From: Trochalopteron elliotii | Taxonomy: Eukaryota; Chordata; Aves; Passeriformes; Leiothrichidae | Assembly (NCBI GenBank): GCA_024734555.1 | Contig: JANPWX010020150.1 | Span: forward strand, 124,001-188,000 | Length of the DNA: 64,000 bases | Reading direction: 5' to 3' | Part shown: in pieces, positions 14,201-24,516 of the stretch | Numbering within the stretch: position 1 is the first letter of the stretch | Layout of the letters: each line of letters opens with the position of its first letter | The notes under the pieces: generated by a model | What the model saw: the letters and a program-made list of their open reading frames with translations, nothing else | Told to the model about the DNA's origin: nothing | Database searches by the model: none | Made by a program: the position numbers and the translations under genes

Positions 14201-17200
14201 TTTCAACACAGGTTTGAAAAGAAAGGAACAAACTGTCTTACCTTGATTTCCAGACTTTCACCATCAATTCCAAACTTCTTCAGAAGGGGTAGAGCTGTTG
14301 CCTTAAGGACATCAACCTATGAAACACAGAATTTAAAAAAAAGACTCTCTATTGGAAGTTAAGTTAATCAGTAATTTAAAAAACACTAAATTATGAAGTG
14401 ACTAACAGAGACAAGCCTTCTTCAAAGAAGGTATTTTATGGGAAGATATGGGAATGCAGTACAGAGACTTTCATCTAGTTAGACTACCACAGTACATCAT
14501 TACTAAAAAATTTCCTAGAACAAATTGCTGGCAGATAGAATTTCCTATTCTGGCTTTCTTTCTCAGCCTGATTTTGAATGCCATCGTGTAGAGCAGCTTA
14601 CTTGTTTCTCTGACCAGTGAAACATTTCTCTGAACATTCCTCTCTTACTGAGAAAATAATATTCTTGTCATTACCAAAGAATTCCTATAGCTAAACAAAT
14701 TAATGCAAGAACCACTGCATTTTTTCAACCATCACTGCAAGAGCAGGCCCTTGATTTGGCAGAAAGACAATTTTTCTATCAACTGATGAATTTTCTCTTC
14801 TTACCTGTTTCTAAGAAATAGAAGCTTATAGGTAGCTTCTATTGAAGCACTTAAAAGAATCTGAAGTGGGCAACACATCATCAGTGTACTCCCTTATAAA
14901 CCAGGTGCTCACCAGGTCCAGGTCTGAACAGAATTATCCTTGCCACTGCTCTTCCTAATTCCTAAAACTACAGGGACTTCCCTCTTCTTCCCTCTTCTGA
15001 AACTTCAGTATCATTTTGCCAAAAGTGATAAAAATTATTTAGCAGTGCAACAGCACAGGGAATTACCCAAGACAAACAGCTGTGGATAGACAGGATCAGG
15101 ACAGCATGACCAGAGAGAAAATAAACACAGATTAAGGAAACAGTCATGACGTAGACAGCATTTGAGGAGGCAGATAAAAAGCACCCTCTTTCCCATGCCT
15201 TCAGCCAAAATTTACAATTCTTGAATTTCATTTTCTCTGTTTTGGAGAGAGTGCAAGCCACTGACAAAACAGCAGCACATACCTCACCTACAAATCTCTG
15301 AACATTCTGTTAGTGGTACCTGAGGAGCTATGAGTGTATGTTGCAGTTCTCATTTTCAATTCCTGCTGGACAACACATTTCCTTTCTTACAGAGAGGCAT
15401 ATGGTGTTATTTTTAGTATCAACATTTGAATGTCTTCATTAAAAAAACTAAACCTATAAGCCAATGCTTAACTTCTTTTAGCTTACAAAGTTCACGGTTT
15501 TTTACAGCCAGGCTACCTTGCTTTGGCCCTTCAGTAGTATTCATTGACTATACAAATTTGACTTCCGGAGCAAAGCCTTTACAAACATGCATGTGCACAA
15601 GCATGTGAATACCATTGGCAGAAGTCTCAACAAGCTGATCTGGTTCAAATTAAAATTACACAATGTTTCTTCCTCCTTCTCATGAAACTAAGATATCAGT
15701 AAAAAATAAAAACTTTGCTGTGTAGGTTAAGAACTCAAAAAATTTCAAGACTTGTCATAGTTTTAAGTCCTCATAAAAATTCCAGGCATAATACTCAGAG
15801 GTACCAGGCAGACAAATAGTAAGACTGACTATTCCAATTCTGCTGCCTAAATAGAAGTGGCAGTCAGCAGTATCTGAAGAATGAAAAAAGGCTGTTCTGC
15901 CCTGCAGACAAGTAGGGAGTTGGGCAGGATGTGAAGCAGTTCACAGAATATCACAAAACAGCAGCTGGACTGAGTTGTAAACCCATTTTTCTATCCTTTT
16001 TCCTATTCTCAGCCATAAACCCCATCCCCTAGCTCCTCTTGGAGGGCAGTTATTCCATTTCCAGAACAGATAACATAGCACCAAGCAGCACCAAAACAGA
16101 CGCATCACACAACTGATGGTATACCTCACCACAAATGACAACATTCTAAGTCCCATAGATATTGCTTATTCACAAAGTTGTGAAAATGCGAATCATTTCC
16201 TTTAAAGGAATCTATAACAGCTAAGAAAAAGGTGGAAAACTAACTTTAGGAATCCCTTATCCAGTGCAAAAATTAAAAAAAAAAAAATCCAAACAAAACA
16301 CTCAGATAGAAACCTTGCAGCACATGGCTACCTAAGAAAGTGAAAACCACCAGCTGGCCTGTATATCCACTAGCACTGCACAGATCGTTGAGCCTCACCA
16401 TACATACAGTATTATATTTCATGTAAAAGGGCCTAGTTTGGGAGAAAGCGGAAGGGAAAAAACAGAGTTTAACAAGGGAAAAAGAAACGTGTGAAGAAAA
16501 TGCCAGAGGAAAAACAACTTGTTTTCTGCAGACAACTGTTGAATTCTGATTAAGATTGAAGATTACTGCTCCTAAGCTAAAATTTCATATGCTAGTCTCA
16601 TGTCAGCATGACAGTCATTTAAACTCAAAGCCCCATGGCATAGCTGTAAAAAACCTTCAACACCTCAAAACACAAATATCAAGAATGGTTACTCTAAAAC
16701 AGGTTGCTGCAGCTGTATCTAAATGGCAGAATAACAATACATAGAAAAGGAAAGGAAAAGAAAATAGGAGCTATCATTTGCAAACCACTTCCATTTCCTT
16801 CAAAAAGGCACTTTACAAAGGACACCCCCCACATACATAATCACTATACAGAAAGACTTTAAACTGCATCAGCCAAGTCCCATATGGTTGATCCCACAAG
16901 CTACCCAGGGTCTGATCTCACCAGTGATGGCACAGAAAAACATAATGCAAGTGTAGGCTGCCAATGAACAGTCCAGGCTGGTATTCCAAAGGCTTATCTC
17001 TTCCTGGGAAGTGAAAGCAAAGTAGCATTCCTTTCACCCATTTAGGATGTATCTCTCACACAGTAATAATACTGTGCAGTATTACAGAATCACAGAATCA
17101 TAGAAACTTTTGGGGTTGGCAGGGACCTTAAAGATCGTCTAGTTCCATCCGTCCCTGCCATGGGTAGGGACACCTCCCACTAGACCAGGTCCCCGTCCAA

Positions 17201-20200
17201 CCTGGCTTTGAACACTGCCAGGGCTGATTTGTTCCAGTGTCTAATAATATACCAAATAATATGTATAATATTATTAGTAATAATGTCACCACAGTTGCAC
17301 TCGGAAAAAGCGCAAGTTCAGTGGCCACGGTACTCTTTAGGACTGATGCCAGTTGTCAAAGAGCTTTCCACTGCACCCTATTGGAGGGCTATTCATGTAT
17401 GTAAAACACCAGAGTAAACACACGTTCTTATACTCCAGGAACACAGCCTGACCTGTGCCTCACTAAACCCAGCTAAAGTCTTTCCTTCTACAAGATGTCC
17501 ATTAGAAACTCTTCCTGTCACCTGGATTTCTTCTACTCTCCTCACAGCAGATCCATGATATTCCCTTGCATGCACCTGACAAGGAGGTCTCTGGTGAAGA
17601 GCAACCTCAAACCACACAGCAATCACGTCCCAAGTACATCACAAGTACTTCTGAGGCTGTGTAAAAGCCTCAGGATGAGGCTAAAGGATCTGAAAGCTAA
17701 AGGATCTTAGTGCTGAAAGTGGATTTTGCAAAGCCCAATGGGTCAGCATACCTGTTCACTGCTACCATGAGAGAAAGGACATACTCCTCTGGTTGCACAC
17801 ATATTTCCGCTACTTTCCTCATAGATGCCTCCCATTGGCTACAGTTCTTCAGAAACTGCTCCAGTGGGGGTTCCCCATGAGTTCACAAGTCTTGCCAGCA
17901 AACCTGCTCCAGCATGGGCTCCTCTATCCACAGGCCTGCAGGTCCTGCCAGGACCCTGCTCCAGCACAAGGTTCACAGCTTTATTCAGGCATCCACCTGC
18001 TCCAGTGTGGGGTCCTGCACTGGTTGCGGGTGGATATATGCCCCACTGTTGACATTTATGGGTTGCAGGAGGACAGCTGCCTCACCATGGTCTTCATCAT
18101 GGGTTACAGGGGAATCTCTGCTCCAGTGCATGGAACACCTCCCATTTTCACTGACCCTGCTGTTTCTGCAGGGCTGTTTCTCTCACGTATTCTCACTCTT
18201 CTCTCCACCTCCAGGATATTCCACATTTCCAACCCCCTCACTCTTCCTCCTTAAAGCTGTTACCCCAGCAGTGCTACCACTATTGCTGACAGGCTCAGAC
18301 CTTGCCAGCAGTGGGTCTGTCCTGAAGCCAGCCAACATGGCCTCTGTTGGATGAAGGGAAAAGTTTTGTCCGCTTACTGCAGAAGCCACCTCTGTAGCAT
18401 CCCAGCTCAACAAAACCCAGCCAGACAAATCCAATACAACCCACTAAGTAGAAATAGAGAGGTTGTTAGATGAAGAGCAGCAGGGAAAACACCTAAACTC
18501 CCACACTGTAGTCAAATTGGTTTGCCTTTCCACTTTCTCTTCAGAAAGCAGAAAGCATACAGATGGATAAACAAATTTAAGCAGCTCTTTTTGGGCAAGC
18601 ATAGGTAATAATTGTTCACTGAGTTTATAAACACCCTCTGTCTACTGAAAAATAAAAACCAAAATCAATTTAAAACCAAGTTTCCATTTACTTAAGCATA
18701 CAAATCAATTAGAGTAACACTTAAATTTGTGCTTTTAGTCTCAGAAACCAGCAGAGCCATATGTTGCACAAAACAACTTGTAAAAGTCCTTAAAGTACCT
18801 TATTGGTGTGCACCAGGATTAATGTTTACTCAAGCAATTTAAACAGACATAAACCAGGTTAAAACCAATTTTAGGAACTGATATTCAGGTACAACCACTT
18901 AAAAAGTTAACAAGTATGAGCTAAGTCACAGTTACCGAAGTTGTTACTGTGTTGTCACTGACAACTCATACATAGTTGCTACTATAACACAATAAACTTA
19001 AGATGTAACTCTTTACATGCATTTGATTTACATGTAGTGTCCCCGGCTTGAAGTCAGCTGATGTACGCCGACTGACTTGTCTCAGTTTCGGCAAGTGCAA
19101 GCACCCTTCAAGCACAGAGTGGCCTTAATTCTTGCACCCATTTGAAACAAAATAGTTTAATCTCAGGCCCATGTGACTGATGACCAAAAGGAGATGATTC
19201 CCAGAATTAAGACTCTATTGAGTGTCCAAATTTACTTGAAAGCAATATGAACATTGGACTACCCTTCATCTCCAGATTATGCATTAATTTCTCCACTTCG
19301 ATCAAACAGTCAACAAAAAAGGACTTCTTTGATTCTTACTACATACCAGTTACAATAAGTACTTTTAGTCACAATGACTGAAAGGACAGCAAAAAATGCT
19401 TCCCCTTTTTTTTCTTGAAGTGTTGTGTACAACCCCACTTTGATCATCCTTTGACTCATGTGGATGTCTCACAGAGCCACAGGTGAGAGGATGAGTTTCT
19501 TAAATAACCAGAGAAACACAACTGAAAAGTCATAAATTCTAGCAGGACTCAGGGGCTTCTGTAGTATCTGTAGTTTTACTTCACAGGTATTTGTATTCAT
19601 TTAAACTGGTTTAGTTTTCAGATTACAATGTCTCCTTAATCTACTCAGAGGAAAACAGGCAGTATCCAACCACCATTCAAAAAGTAAAGAGTAAGGCTGT
19701 TCTCTAAAACCAAAAGTTTATGTTCGGAGTTTTTGCAGAAAAATAAAGAGCATAATCACTAATCATTACTTCAGCATTCTGATCACATCTCCCACAGCTC
19801 ACTTTTGTAACAACACTGGTACAAAACAAAGGACTGCAGATCAGTAACAGAAACCCAGGCAAACATTTCATAGCCATTTGACCTACCACACCTTCTGGCA
19901 TGTTTCTGAAGAACCAGAGAGTTATTACCTACTTTTGCTGTTGTAATTTCCTAATCACCATGTGACCTTTGTTTCTAATGGAAAGAGGGCTTCACAACAG
20001 CAGTGGTATGACTATGTCCAGAATCCAATAGAAGAGAAAGATTCCTTCCTTTCTGGACTCATATTTTGAAGACACTTTCTTCTTTATGCAGTAAATACAC
20101 ATGTGGGGCAAGAGAAATAATCCACTGAAAATCTAACAGAAGAGAAGAACCAAACCTGTGCCAGGACCTCACACTGCATTTAAAAGGAGTTTGCAGGGGA

Positions 20201-23200
20201 GAAGACAGAAGCAGTATAGAATTGAATGTCAGAAGGGGGATTACAAACTGCAGTTTAGAGTGTGATACACTCTAGTTTTGCAGGTGCTTCTTTGACTCAG
20301 AGTTTGCTAATGGAGCACCAATGGATACTTCTGGACGTGAGGGATGATAAAAATGCAACACGTTTTAGACACTTCTTCCCAATCTTGTTATTTTTTGGGG
20401 GAAAAAATATCTTTCTCTGATACTTAAATTTTATTACTTACCGAAGGATCTATTTGATCATTTGTTACTCCTCTCAAGACAATCTTTAATGGGTGCTTCA
20501 TGAAAGGTGCCAAGCAGAGCAGACTTTCCAAATAGTAGCCAATACCACGACTGGGGCTGCAGTCGTGTTCCAATGAGCCTCCGTACAGAAGACCAGGCTG
20601 ATAATACAAGGTAGTACCTGGGGAAGAGGTCAGAGGAGCAAACCAAATGAGAGGCAATGTAGAACACTGGCCATTAAAACAGCATAAAAAATACTTTGCA
20701 ACAGCATATGTGGGCAAATTGGAGGCGGAAGATTATATGGAAGACTATAGCACTCCCAGCACACTATTTACATGTCTGCAGTTAATAAATGGGTCAACAC
20801 ATGAGTGTCTGTCTGTCCTGCACATTATTTTCCTCCTTTCCCTTCCACCTAAAACCAAGGATCTCTTAGCAAAATGCTGATTATTATTATTATTAATTAC
20901 AAGCAATTATTGCTCTCCACAGAAGCTAAACCTTCTCCATCAGTCCATCCAGGTCACTGGAGTCTTGGCATATTTGATGGTAATTCATTTGCTTTACTTA
21001 CCAACTGAAAATCACTAGAAGCGTTAAAAAAAAAGAAAAAAAACTCAGACAAGGTGAGGTTTTCAGCTTTCCACTCTAACCAAACCCTTTTCTAAGCATG
21101 AATAAGCAAGCTAAGTCTGGCTAAGAAGTTTGCCTCTGTAGAGGGTAAATCTTTTTCTTCCACAGAAATCAATTCTGGTACAGAGGAAGCTTTGTCCACC
21201 GTGAAAGCCTGCATACCTAACAAAATACTAATTTTAGTTCTTGGGGAGTAGAGCTTCCTTAGCTCTCTGCATTATGGTGGAGCGTTGGCCTTCTTGCATG
21301 TAATCAATTATTACAAAACTTGTCAACTTTGTTATTTCTGATCTTCTCCATCAATCTTATCTGAACACCTACCTCTATCAAGACAAGACTTCTATTCTAC
21401 CGCAGAAACTGATAAATCCTGGAGACCAGAACAGATGAAGTAGAAGAAAACAGATCTCACCTGTTTGGTTTATTTCAATCCGTGAGCCATTGGTCACTTT
21501 GTCAATCAGGCGAATAAAACTTGCTTCAAAATCTAAGGAGTAGAGCACAGACAGAATTATAAAGTTTCTTAAAAGTTCAACACCTTACTTGTACTTTTAC
21601 CCTTTCCTGCCTTTCATGACAGTAAGGCTACTCTCACACTTCAAGTTGTGGTATAATACCATCACATACGAAAAGGCAGTTCTCTGTAAAAATAGAGATG
21701 GTAATGTGAGACTCCATGCTTAGGCATCTCAAATCAATTGAGATGCCCTCAGATGTGGCAGCTAGACAAGTCACACTCCTCTCCCAGGCACATAGCACAT
21801 AATACAAGTGGACATTTCTGACCACAGTGCCCTGAGGGATTGCTCTTGTCCAGGATAAAACTTTTGACAATTTACATTTTACTCAGTACAAAGCAAAACA
21901 TATAAATCATTGCAAACAGGATCCCATATATTGAAGCATGACAAGCTAATAACAGCTTCACATTATTCTCTGTAAAAGTGTTAGCTCAAAAGAAGGGGAC
22001 ATTTAGATGTGAAGTGCTGCTGCTGGATACCTGTTCCACAAACAGAATTAGTTGTCTGCTGACTCTAAAATGTTCCATTTCCAAAACAGTTTTGGACATA
22101 CTCAGGGCTAGAGAACCACAAGTCTTCCCACTGCCTCTTTTCTTGCTTACTGTGTTCACTACACTGTAACAGTTAGTGAGGAAGTAATTCCTCAGTTTCT
22201 CTTGATTGTGTGGACTCTCACTCAGAGGCAACGAAAAGGACAATGAAGGTAACCCAAAACAAAACCAAAAATACCAACCAACCAATGCCAAAAAGGAAAT
22301 AACACACACACACACACACACAAAAAAAAAGTTTATATGACTTTATAAGCACTGGAGCATCTTCCAGTGCAAGAGTCCATCCTTGTGACCACAGGTTTCA
22401 CTCTTGGAGAACAGCATCAGCAGAGTTTACAAAAGTTCCAGTCATGATAAGCAAAAAGAACTGCATGTAAATTATCAACACAAATCAGGATCTATTGTTA
22501 TTATTTTTCTGTTACAATCATAGTTCACACTTGAACCCATACTTCCAAAAGGCAATTCAAACACTCTTTAAAAAAACATGTTAATATCTACAAACTTCAC
22601 TACCACCAAAGGCTCCATGGTGGTAATAAATACTTTGGATCATGGTAAATGTTATGTCAAGCACACAAGAAAGCTTCGGCAGTTTTTGAGTAGAATTTTT
22701 AGCTACATACAGAAGGCTCCTCAGGAGGCACAGAAGCATCTACCCCAGTTTTGAACTTCCTAACAAGGGTCCTTGCCCAAAAAACAACTGAATACCACAA
22801 TAACTTTTCTTCCTCAAACATCCTATTGTTTTCTTACTTATTGTTTCTATCCTATTGTTTTCTTACTTCACTTTATGATGGAATTCATCCTGGGATGCCA
22901 AAGGCTTTGTACAAGAATGAGTATGGTACTCCCTAAGAAAAGTTTCCCTTAAACAAATCTGCAGAAATGAGAATAAATTATTTCACCTCTTTCACCTTTC
23001 CTGTTTCGGCAAATCCTGACAAAAATCAAAGCACAAAACGTGACCTACTAAAACTTCGTGAAGGTGAGCTCCCCCAAACACACGGGAGCGCACAACGCTT
23101 GCGAACAGACACGTGGGCAGAAACGACGGCCCGAGAGACAGAGAATTAATTCTGCTATGCCATCCCGACAGAGAAGCCACCGTCAGGGGGACGAGGGCCA

Positions 23201-23822
23201 GCTCCAGGGCTGTGGAGAGGCTCTCGCACACGCAGCGAGCCGCTCAGAGCCCGGCCTGCCCGCTCCCGCACCGCCTCCCACCGGGCGCGGCGCGGACGGC
23301 GCTGCCCCACGGGGCGGGAGGGGCGAACGGGCACCGTCCGCCGCGCCCCGCGTGCGCGAGAGCCTCTCCACAGCCCTGGAGCTGGCCCTCGTCCCCCTGC
23401 CGGTGGCTTCTCTGTCGGGATGGCATAGCAGAATTAATTCTCTGTCTCNNNNNNNNNNNNNNNNNNNNNNNNNNNNNNNNNNNNNNNNNNNNNNNNNNNN
23501 NNNNNNNNNNNNNNNNNNNNNNNNNNNNNNNNNNNNNNNNNNNNNNNNNNNNNNNNNNNNNNNNNNNNNNNNNNNNNNNNNNNNNNNNNNNNNNNNNNNN
23601 NNNNNNNNNNNNNNNNNNNNNNNNNNNNNNNNNNNNNNNNNNNNNNNNNNNNNNNNNNNNNNNNNNNNNNNNNNNNNNNNNNNNNNNNNNNNNNNNNNNN
23701 NNNNNNNNNNNNNNNNNNNNNNNNNNNNNNNNNNNNNNNNNNNNNNNNNNNNNNNNNNNNNNNNNNNNNNNNNNNNNNNNNNNNNNNNNNNNNCGAAACT
23801 TCACGTTAGCGCCGCCCGCCAT
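8048..23822 (-). CDS. RCL1: RNA 3'-terminal phosphate cyclase-like protein 1 (partial gene)
   Basis: RCL1 is a catalytically divergent member of the RNA 3'-phosphate cyclase family. It acts in the nucleolus with BMS1 in the U3 processome and is needed for early cleavages of pre-rRNA that yield 18S rRNA. Six internal exons are seen on the minus strand: 21532-21461, 20617-20442, 14316-14242, 13004-12880, 9883-9758 and 8204-8048. All have AG/GT boundaries and phases that join without a break, 731 bp in total, matching human residues about 46-289 of 373. Family blocks visible include the LYYQPGLLYGG, GIGYYLESLL, RVSPQMANR and ELASNPQGQGAAVLPE segments. A probable start codon lies at 23822-23820, next to an assembly gap that hides the rest of exon 1. 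The C-terminal ~84 codons are outside the window to the left. The gene is head-to-head with AK3, about 10 kb apart, as in human. Identification is from direct protein similarity and is very secure; the coding span given includes introns and the gap. Confidence 0.95.
8205..9757. other. RCL1 intron, nothing recognised
   Basis: AT-rich intron between exons 6 and 7. No repeat, RNA gene or extra exon recognised on either strand. Confidence 0.5.
9758..9883 (-). CDS. RCL1: RCL1 coding exon 6
   Basis: 126 bp, acceptor TGTAG before 9883, donor GTGAGT at 9757. It encodes YSVRVSPQMANRMVESARS through TDHMKGVNSGK with conservative changes from human. The phase (split codons at both ends) fits exons 5 and 7. 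Confidence 0.96.
9884..11895. other. RCL1 intron, 5' part relative to window
   Basis: Intron between exons 5 and 6, left of the LTR at about 11.9 kb. It holds a short CAACAACAACA run near 10357 and nothing else I can name. Confidence 0.45.
11896..12355 (+). mobile_element. solo LTR of an endogenous retrovirus (approximate ends)
   Basis: The block has the layout of an avian ERV long terminal repeat on the plus strand. A TATA box (TATAAA at 12157-12162) is followed about 130 bp later by a polyadenylation signal AATAAA at 12287-12292, then a short U5-like stretch ending near GGCATCACA at 12347-12355. The 5' limit TGCCTTAAG at 11896 is inferred from an LTR-like TG start. I could not find a perfect target-site duplication, so the ends are uncertain by some bases. 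No internal retroviral genes are present. It sits antisense inside an RCL1 intron. Family assignment (ERVL-like) is recall-based and tentative. Confidence 0.6.
12356..12879. other. RCL1 intron, nothing recognised
   Basis: Short intron segment between the LTR and exon 5; no feature seen. Confidence 0.45.
12880..13004 (-). CDS. RCL1: RCL1 coding exon 5
   Basis: 125 bp, acceptor ATCTAG before 13004; donor at 12879 is GTATCC, a weaker than average site. It encodes INRRGMPP, a Gly-rich turn, then CPVRKVLQPVQFTDPGKIKR and IRGT plus the first two bases of an Ala codon. It matches human residues about 154-195. Confidence 0.95.
13005..13351. other. RCL1 intron, nothing recognised
   Basis: Segment between exon 5 and the SINE; no feature recognised. 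Confidence 0.4.
13352..13486 (+). mobile_element. tRNA-Ile-derived SINE with CR1-like tail (TguSINE1-like)
   Basis: The left half (about 13354-13412) reads like a tRNA-Ile gene body: GAGCTCAGCTGATTAGAGC corresponds to the D-arm/A-box, and the anticodon arm TGGTG-CTGATAA-TGCCA still pairs and presents anticodon GAT. The B-box region (about 13394-13410) is degraded. The right half (about 13436-13480) is a CR1-type 3' end (GGTCCCTTCCAACTC, then ATTCTGTATG). A tRNA-Ile head joined to a CR1 tail is the architecture of TguSINE1, mobilised in trans by CR1 in songbirds. It lies in an RCL1 intron, antisense to the gene. It is not a functional tRNA gene because the acceptor stem is lost. Confidence 0.75.
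13487..14241. other. RCL1 intron, GC-richer patch, nothing recognised
   Basis: Includes a GC-rich stretch (about 13510-13795) that gives overlapping open frames on the minus strand, but with no recognisable protein and no splice-site support. Treated as non-coding intron. Confidence 0.4.
14242..14316 (-). CDS. RCL1: RCL1 coding exon 4
   Basis: 75 bp, exactly 25 codons, acceptor TTCATAG before 14316 and donor GTAAGA at 14241. It encodes VDVLKATALPLLKKFGIDGE followed by SLEIK, nearly identical to human residues 129-153. Confidence 0.96.
14317..17082. other. RCL1 intron, nothing recognised
   Basis: About 2.8 kb of AT-rich intron between exons 3 and 4, before the CR1 fragment. Only short poly-A runs (for example 16270-16290) are seen. 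Confidence 0.45.
17083..17245 (-). mobile_element. CR1 3'-end fragment
   Basis: Severely 5'-truncated CR1 on the minus strand. The inverted tail ACAGAATCACAGAATCATAG at 17084 is followed by the usual CR1 3' block (GGTTGGCAGGGACCTTAAAG, then CCATGGGTAGGGACACC in the order expected). About 160 bp. Confidence 0.85.
17246..17759. other. RCL1 intron between repeats
   Basis: No feature recognised; may include diffuse repeat remnants. Confidence 0.35.
17760..18450. repeat. GC-rich interspersed repeat, probably ERV/LTR-derived
   Basis: A block distinctly richer in GC than the surrounding intron, with the motif CTGCTCCAG repeated five times (near 17857, 17907, 17958, 17997 and 18117), each followed by a TGGGG/GGTTC-like stretch. 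This looks like a family found many times in songbird genomes, which I recall as endogenous-retrovirus related. Neither terminal TG/CA nor a target-site duplication could be fixed, so boundaries and class are tentative. Open frames across it on both strands have no recognisable product. Confidence 0.5.
18451..20441. other. RCL1 intron, nothing recognised
   Basis: About 2 kb of AT-rich intron. A small 7-bp inverted repeat at 19051-19078 in a CpG-containing patch is the only structure noted. Confidence 0.45.
20442..20617 (-). CDS. RCL1: RCL1 coding exon 3
   Basis: 176 bp, acceptor CCCCAG before 20617 and donor GTAAGT at 20441. It completes the split Gly codon of the preceding exon and encodes TTLYYQPGLLYGGSLEHDCS, then RGIGYYLESLLCLAPFMKHP and LKIVLRGVTNDQIDPS. 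It is the most conserved stretch of the gene, with only three changes from human over 58 residues. Confidence 0.97.
20618..21460. other. RCL1 intron 2
   Basis: Short intron containing an ATT trinucleotide run at about 20881-20895. No other feature. Confidence 0.5.
21461..21532 (-). CDS. RCL1: RCL1 coding exon 2
   Basis: 72 bp, acceptor TCCTTAG before 21532 and donor GTGAGA at 21460. It encodes (D)FEASFIRLIDKVTNGSR and IEINQT and ends with the first base of a Gly codon, continuing into exon 3. It corresponds to human residues 46-70. Confidence 0.96.
21533..23134. other. RCL1 intron 1 (right part to the foldback)
   Basis: Mostly AT-rich; holds an AC dinucleotide run at 22302-22322. The GC content rises sharply after about 23050 on approaching the promoter. 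No exon seen. Confidence 0.5.
22302..22322. repeat. (AC)n microsatellite
   Basis: About ten AC units followed by a poly-A run, within RCL1 intron 1. Confidence 0.95.
23135..23448. repeat. 98-bp inverted repeat (foldback) ending at the assembly gap
   Basis: Left arm 23135-23232 and right arm 23351-23448 are reverse complements over 98 bp with only two mismatches, separated by a 118-bp GC-rich spacer. The right arm stops exactly where the N run begins. A real inverted duplication is possible, but the coincidence with the gap edge and the very high identity make a foldback or misassembled read the simpler explanation. Confidence 0.9.
23449..23793. other. assembly gap (345 N) over RCL1 exon 1
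   Basis: Run of N. The position between the start codon candidate and the end of intron 1 means it hides most of RCL1 exon 1 and its splice donor. The true size may differ from 345. Confidence 0.98.
23794..23822 (-). CDS. RCL1: probable start of RCL1 exon 1, truncated by gap
   Basis: Reading the minus strand from an ATG at 23822-23820 gives M-A-G-G-A-N-V-K-F-R before the N run. RCL1 proteins begin with a short variable N-terminus and a hydrophobic/basic strand just before a conserved G-x-N-[FY]-[LR] motif, so V-K-F-R followed by the hidden sequence fits this place well. The ATG has G at -3 and G at +4. The frame is open upstream, so the start choice rests on the context and family length. 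Confidence 0.6.
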
Positions 23823-24180
23823 CCCGCTGCCCACGTGGTTGGGAACAGGAAGCGCTGGGACACCGGCGGGGGCAAAGGGCAGGGGGCGGGCGGCCGGTGG
23901 GAGGGGTCGCACCGCCCCCGAGTTTCCCATCCACCGGGAGAGCGGCGCGGCCGGCAGCGCTCTGCGGTGGGGCTGCGACGAGAAGGGCCGCGCTGAGTTG
24001 GTTGCGGCACGGGTGGTAGCCTCTGCCTTTTCCCCTGCTCTCCCAACCTGCGCGTTTTCAGTTGAAACTTAAGGAGTGTGGAAGTGTCGGGAGGTGTGTC
24101 TGACCGGAGCCCGCTGCTCCTCCGGGTGATACGGGCTCTCCTTCGACGGACGGGTAAGGACGGTCCGGAGGGGAACGTGG

Positions 24181-24516
24181 TGCCTTCACGAGGATACTGC
24201 CCCTACATCGAAATGAGTCGATTTCTGGCCACACGTTCCTTAGGCAGTGCTTTTCAGTAATTTATCCCTGGCTACCTTAAGGAAAACTGAGCGGAGGAAT
24301 GACTCCTGCTTGCAGTCCTTGGGGCAGCCTGTTTGCTTAATGACAGTGACAGAGTCCTGCTGTCTAAGAGGAGGAGACTGACTAAAGCTTTCAGTCTCTT
24401 ATTTTAAGAGAAACGCCGATTACAGTGAAGGTGGGACAATGTCAATTGTTAGGGTACATTTGCGTGCCCATGAAAGGAAGTTTCTTAGAATGGAATAGTG
24501 TCATTGAAAGGGATGT
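24181..24516. other. intergenic, nothing recognised
   Basis: Sequence between the RCL1 promoter and the first intergenic CR1; no feature identified. Confidence 0.4.

Larger units (their letters stand above)
23050..24180. promoter_or_regulatory. RCL1: CpG island / RCL1 promoter region
   Basis: A GC- and CpG-rich stretch surrounds the probable RCL1 start codon, in strong contrast to the AT-rich flanks, interrupted by the gap at 23449-23793. It fits a TATA-less housekeeping promoter. The sequence on the far side (24060-24160) could carry a divergent transcript, as CpG promoters often do; that is inference. Confidence 0.7.

Noticed and set aside
19051..19078. Small hairpin AAGTCAG...CTGACTT in a CpG-containing patch
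   Set aside because: A 7-bp stem with a 14-nt loop is expected by chance; too short for a miRNA precursor.
23058..24072. Long open frames across the N gap at the RCL1 promoter
   Set aside because: They run through the N stretch and through both arms of the foldback. Only the short minus-strand start fits a known protein.
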